Below, in pieces: positions 4,466 through 5,589 of a stretch of DNA of 5,589 nucleotides. This DNA comes from Gallionella sp. (GTDB lineage Bacteria > Pseudomonadota > Gammaproteobacteria > Burkholderiales > Gallionellaceae), in assembly GCA_029850565.1 (NCBI GenBank), contig JARCRR010000090.1, positions 1 to 5,589 of the forward strand. Direction: 5' to 3'. Position numbers and translations under genes: made by a program. Each line of letters begins with the position of its first letter. The stretch's first letter is position 1. Under the pieces are notes generated by a model, which was not told the DNA's origin, made no database searches, and saw only the letters and a program-made list of their open reading frames with translations.

Positions 4466-5589
4466 GATGCTTTCAATTCTTTCAATTGTTGCAGCAACGC
4501 CGCCTCATCCCACACCGGCACGTCCAGTTCCCGCGCCTTGTCCAGTTTGCTGCCTGCTTCTGTTCCAGCCACGACACAGTCGGTCTTCTTCGATACCGAG
4601 CCGGCCACTTTCGCCCCCAAGGCTTCCAACCGTGATTTTGCCTCATCGCGGCTCAGGCTGGCGAGTGTTCCGGTGATGACAAAGGTCTTGCCGGACAGCG
4701 GAAGCACTTGCGCACTCAAGCCATCATGCTCTTCCCATTGCACACCCAACTCACGCAGCCGTTGCACCACCTCCCGGTTATGCGACTCGGCAAAGAAATC
4801 AACGATGCTCTGCGCGATGACGGGCCCCACATCCGGTACCGCCAACAACCGCACGGTGTCCGCCTGCATGATGCTGTCCAACTTGCCGAAATGACGTGCC
4901 ATATCCTTGGCAGTCGTCTCACCCACATGACGGATACCAAGCGCAAAGAGGAATCGATTGAGCGTGGTGCGTTTGCTCTTCTCCAACGCATCGACGATGT
5001 TCTGCGCGCTCTTCTCGGCCATACGTTCCAATGCGGCCAAGGTCGCCACATCCAGACGGTACAAGTCGGGAAGGGAACGGATGATGTTCTCATCAACCAG
5101 TTGCTCGACCAGCTTATCTCCCAAACCTTCGACATCCATTGCGCGGCGTCCGGCGAAATGCAGGATGGCTTGCTTGCGCTGCGCCGCACAGAACAGACCG
5201 CCGGTACAACGCGTGTCAGCCTCACCCTCTTCGCGCACCACGTGACTGCCGCAGACGGGGCAGACTGTCGGCATGACAAAAACTTTGGCATCCGAAGGAC
5301 GCCGCTCCGCCAATACACCCACCACTTCTGGGATCACATCGCCCGCGCGGCGCACGATGACGGTATCGCCGATATGCACGTCTTTGCGCCGTATCTCGCC
5401 TTCGTTGTGCAGCGTGGCATTACTCACCGTGGTGCCGCCCACGAACACGGGTTCCAGCTTGGCCACGGGAGTGAGCTTTCCGGTGCGGCCGACCTGTATC
5501 TCGATGTCGCGCACGATGGTGAGTTGTTCTTCGGCAGGAAACTTATGCGCCACCGCCCAGCGCGGTTCGCGCGAGACGAAGCCCAGCTC
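4462..5589 (-). CDS. ligA: NAD-dependent DNA ligase LigA, C-terminal part
   Basis: The frame is open from the right edge to TGA at 4462-4464, giving 375 residues. Full LigA is about 670, so the N-terminal Ia domain and most of the adenylation domain, including the active-site lysine, lie outside the window. The fragment opens with the end of the adenylation domain (SREPRWAVAHKFPAEE). It continues with the OB fold (G-K-L-T-P-V-A, then V-S-N-A-T-L-H-N), a Cys4 zinc finger at fragment residues C110, C113, C128 and C134, helix-hairpin-helix repeats (for example M-D-V-E-G-L-G and F-L-F-A-L-G-I-R-H-V-G-E), and a C-terminal BRCT domain starting L-S-G-K-T-F-V-I-T-G-T-L. LigA seals nicks in replication and repair using NAD+. 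All visible domains look intact. A GTG at 5551-5553 is an internal codon, not the start. galU follows after the 114-base spacer. Confidence 0.97.
   Translation of the reverse strand, partial: ELGFVSREPRWAVAHKFPAEEQLTIVRDIEIQVGRTGKLTPVAKLEPVFVGGTTVSNATLHNEGEIRRKDVHIGDTVIVRRAGDVIPEVVGVLAERRPSDAKVFVMPTVCPVCGSHVVREEGEADTRCTGGLFCAAQRKQAILHFAGRRAMDVEGLGDKLVEQLVDENIIRSLPDLYRLDVATLAALERMAEKSAQNIVDALEKSKRTTLNRFLFALGIRHVGETTAKDMARHFGKLDSIMQADTVRLLAVPDVGPVIAQSIVDFFAESHNREVVQRLRELGVQWEEHDGLSAQVLPLSGKTFVITGTLASLSRDEAKSRLEALGAKVAGSVSKKTDCVVAGTEAGSKLDKARELDVPVWDEAALLQQLKELKAS

Noticed and set aside
4716..5318. A 200-codon minus-strand frame inside ligA
   Set aside because: It is in another frame of the intact LigA coding region, is rich in Arg, Ser and Trp, and has no domain pattern.

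Overview
The window looks like chromosomal DNA from a betaproteobacterium. This is inferred from the protein sequences: the LigA, GalU, Def and MtnP/Hpt proteins all have proteobacterial family wording. A lineage in the Nitrosomonadales/Gallionellaceae neighbourhood is a guess from memory, not something the sequence proves. Every gene that can be supported lies on the minus strand. Transcription therefore runs from the right edge to the left edge, and the window reads as one tightly packed operon-like string cut at both ends.

In transcription order, the layout is as follows. The C-terminal part of NAD-dependent DNA ligase LigA enters from the right edge and ends at 4462. A 114-base spacer (4348-4461) follows; it holds a palindromic element and an intact 38-codon reading frame. 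Next come galU (UTP-glucose-1-phosphate uridylyltransferase), hpt (hypoxanthine-guanine phosphoribosyltransferase), an S-methyl-5'-thioinosine phosphorylase of the MtnP/MTAP family, a peptide deformylase, a two-TM potassium channel with a cytoplasmic RCK/TrkA-N domain, and the N-terminal part of an AlkZ-like (HTH_42) DNA glycosylase that runs off the left edge. Most junctions are 1-20 bases or overlap, so translational coupling is likely. No promoter or Rho-independent terminator was recognised.

The clearest functional link is between the phosphorylase and Hpt. The first is predicted to release hypoxanthine from methylthioinosine, and the second turns hypoxanthine into IMP, so together they form a short purine salvage route for the methylthioadenosine by-product of polyamine metabolism. 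The two ends of the string are DNA repair proteins (ligase and a probable alkyl-base glycosylase). GalU, deformylase and the K+ channel are housekeeping or ion-homeostasis functions without an obvious shared pathway.

The least ordinary part is the ligA-galU spacer. It carries two extra degenerate copies, one direct and one inverted, of the first codons of galU, arranged as the arms of an imperfect palindrome around a strong inner hairpin. This looks like a miniature repeat or insertion, or the scar of a partial duplication. The rest of the window is conventional gene content.
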